Shown: piece after piece, positions 52,520-52,574 of the stretch
Layout of the letters: every line of letters begins with the position of its first letter
Numbering within the stretch: position 1 is the stretch's first letter
Source: an uncultured Eubacteriales bacterium
GTDB taxonomy: Bacteria; Bacillota; Clostridia; Oscillospirales; CAG-272
Assembly (NCBI GenBank): GCA_949747515.1
Contig: CATKFO010000054.1
Location: 1 to 52,574 of the forward strand
Reading direction: 5' to 3'
DNA: 52,574 nucleotides
The notes under the pieces: generated by a model
The model's database searches: none
What the model was told of the DNA's origin: nothing
Seen by the model: the letters and a program-made list of their open reading frames with translations, nothing else
Translations under genes and position numbers: made by a program

Positions 52520-52574
52520 ATGAGAAAGAATATACTTAAAAGCAGACGATTTCGATACGGTTCGCTTGCGGCGG
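52520..52574 (+). CDS. N-terminus of a GldG-like ABC-associated protein (partial)
   Basis: The first 18 codons (MRKNILKSRRFRYGSLAA) run off the window. A Lys/Arg-rich start followed by RYGSLA and then, in relatives, a membrane helix is typical of the GldG-type auxiliary protein that follows a GldA/GldF pair. An ATG at 52508 is an alternative start. Confidence 0.6.
   Translation, partial: MRKNILKSRRFRYGSLAA

Noticed and set aside
1..52574. CRISPR arrays, rRNA or tRNA genes
   Set aside because: No regularly spaced repeats of CRISPR type, no rRNA-like sequence and no tRNA-like cloverleaf was seen on either strand by eye.

Overview
The window looks like a chromosome segment of an anaerobic, probably spore-forming Clostridia-type Firmicute of moderate GC. 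The grounds are an enoyl-ACP reductase of the FabK type, the Firmicute gene order of the fatty-acid and division/cell-wall (dcw) clusters, a SpoVD-like class B PBP with PASTA domains, MraZ, and a SpoIIQ-like M23 protein. No rRNA, tRNA or CRISPR array was seen. The genus cannot be named from sequence alone.

Layout. (1) 1-3184: the end of an unknown gene, an MscS channel gene and uvrB, the last two on the minus strand. (2) About 2913-16095: a roughly 13.2-kb AT-rich integrative element that has cut uvrB after codon 90. The element brings its own promoter and a divergent copy of the first 90 uvrB codons, so it rebuilds a full-length chimeric uvrB at its left end and strands the original 5' end (promoter plus 90 codons, start codon now ACG) at its right end. 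It encodes two tandem tyrosine recombinases (one with an in-frame amber codon) at the left end and an excisionase-like protein near the right end. The cargo is almost all defence-like. One five-gene plus-strand operon (6037-12525) encodes an HTH fused to a DUF3990/ADP-ribosyltransferase-like domain, a small partner, GajA (OLD-type ATPase/TOPRIM), GajB (UvrD-like helicase) and a nuclease-like/SIR2 protein. A second operon (12882-14769) encodes an uncharacterised HExxH metallopeptidase and a small single-TM protein. There is also a cysteine-hydrolase-like cargo gene.

(3) 16742-25302: a near-complete type II fatty-acid synthesis and acetyl-CoA carboxylase locus, acpP-fabK-fabD-fabG-fabF-accB-fabZ-accC-accD-accA, without fabH. 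The accC-accD gap contains a ~200-nt multi-hairpin sequence that may be an undescribed structured RNA. (4) 25411-30632: an acyl-CoA synthetase, a PAS/winged-helix regulator, an acyl-CoA thioesterase and an M23 endopeptidase, each with recognisable terminators or promoters.

(5) 30964-45348: the dcw cluster mraZ-rsmH-ftsL-spoVD/ftsI-murE-murF-mraY-ftsW-murG-ftsQ-ftsZ, headed by a textbook MraZ box of five 10-bp-spaced repeats. murD, murC, murB and ftsA are missing from their usual places. (6) 45497-52574: an atypical response-regulator-like protein, a PiT-type phosphate permease with a SLOG-family protein, gpmI, a PgeF/YfiH-type protein, and a GldA/GldF/GldG-like ABC system running off the window edge.

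The best candidates for new biology are the uvrB-targeting defence element with its 5'-gene replacement, the Gabija + nuclease-SIR2 + HTH-ART operon, the metallopeptidase/TM-protein pair, and the structured accC-accD intergenic RNA.
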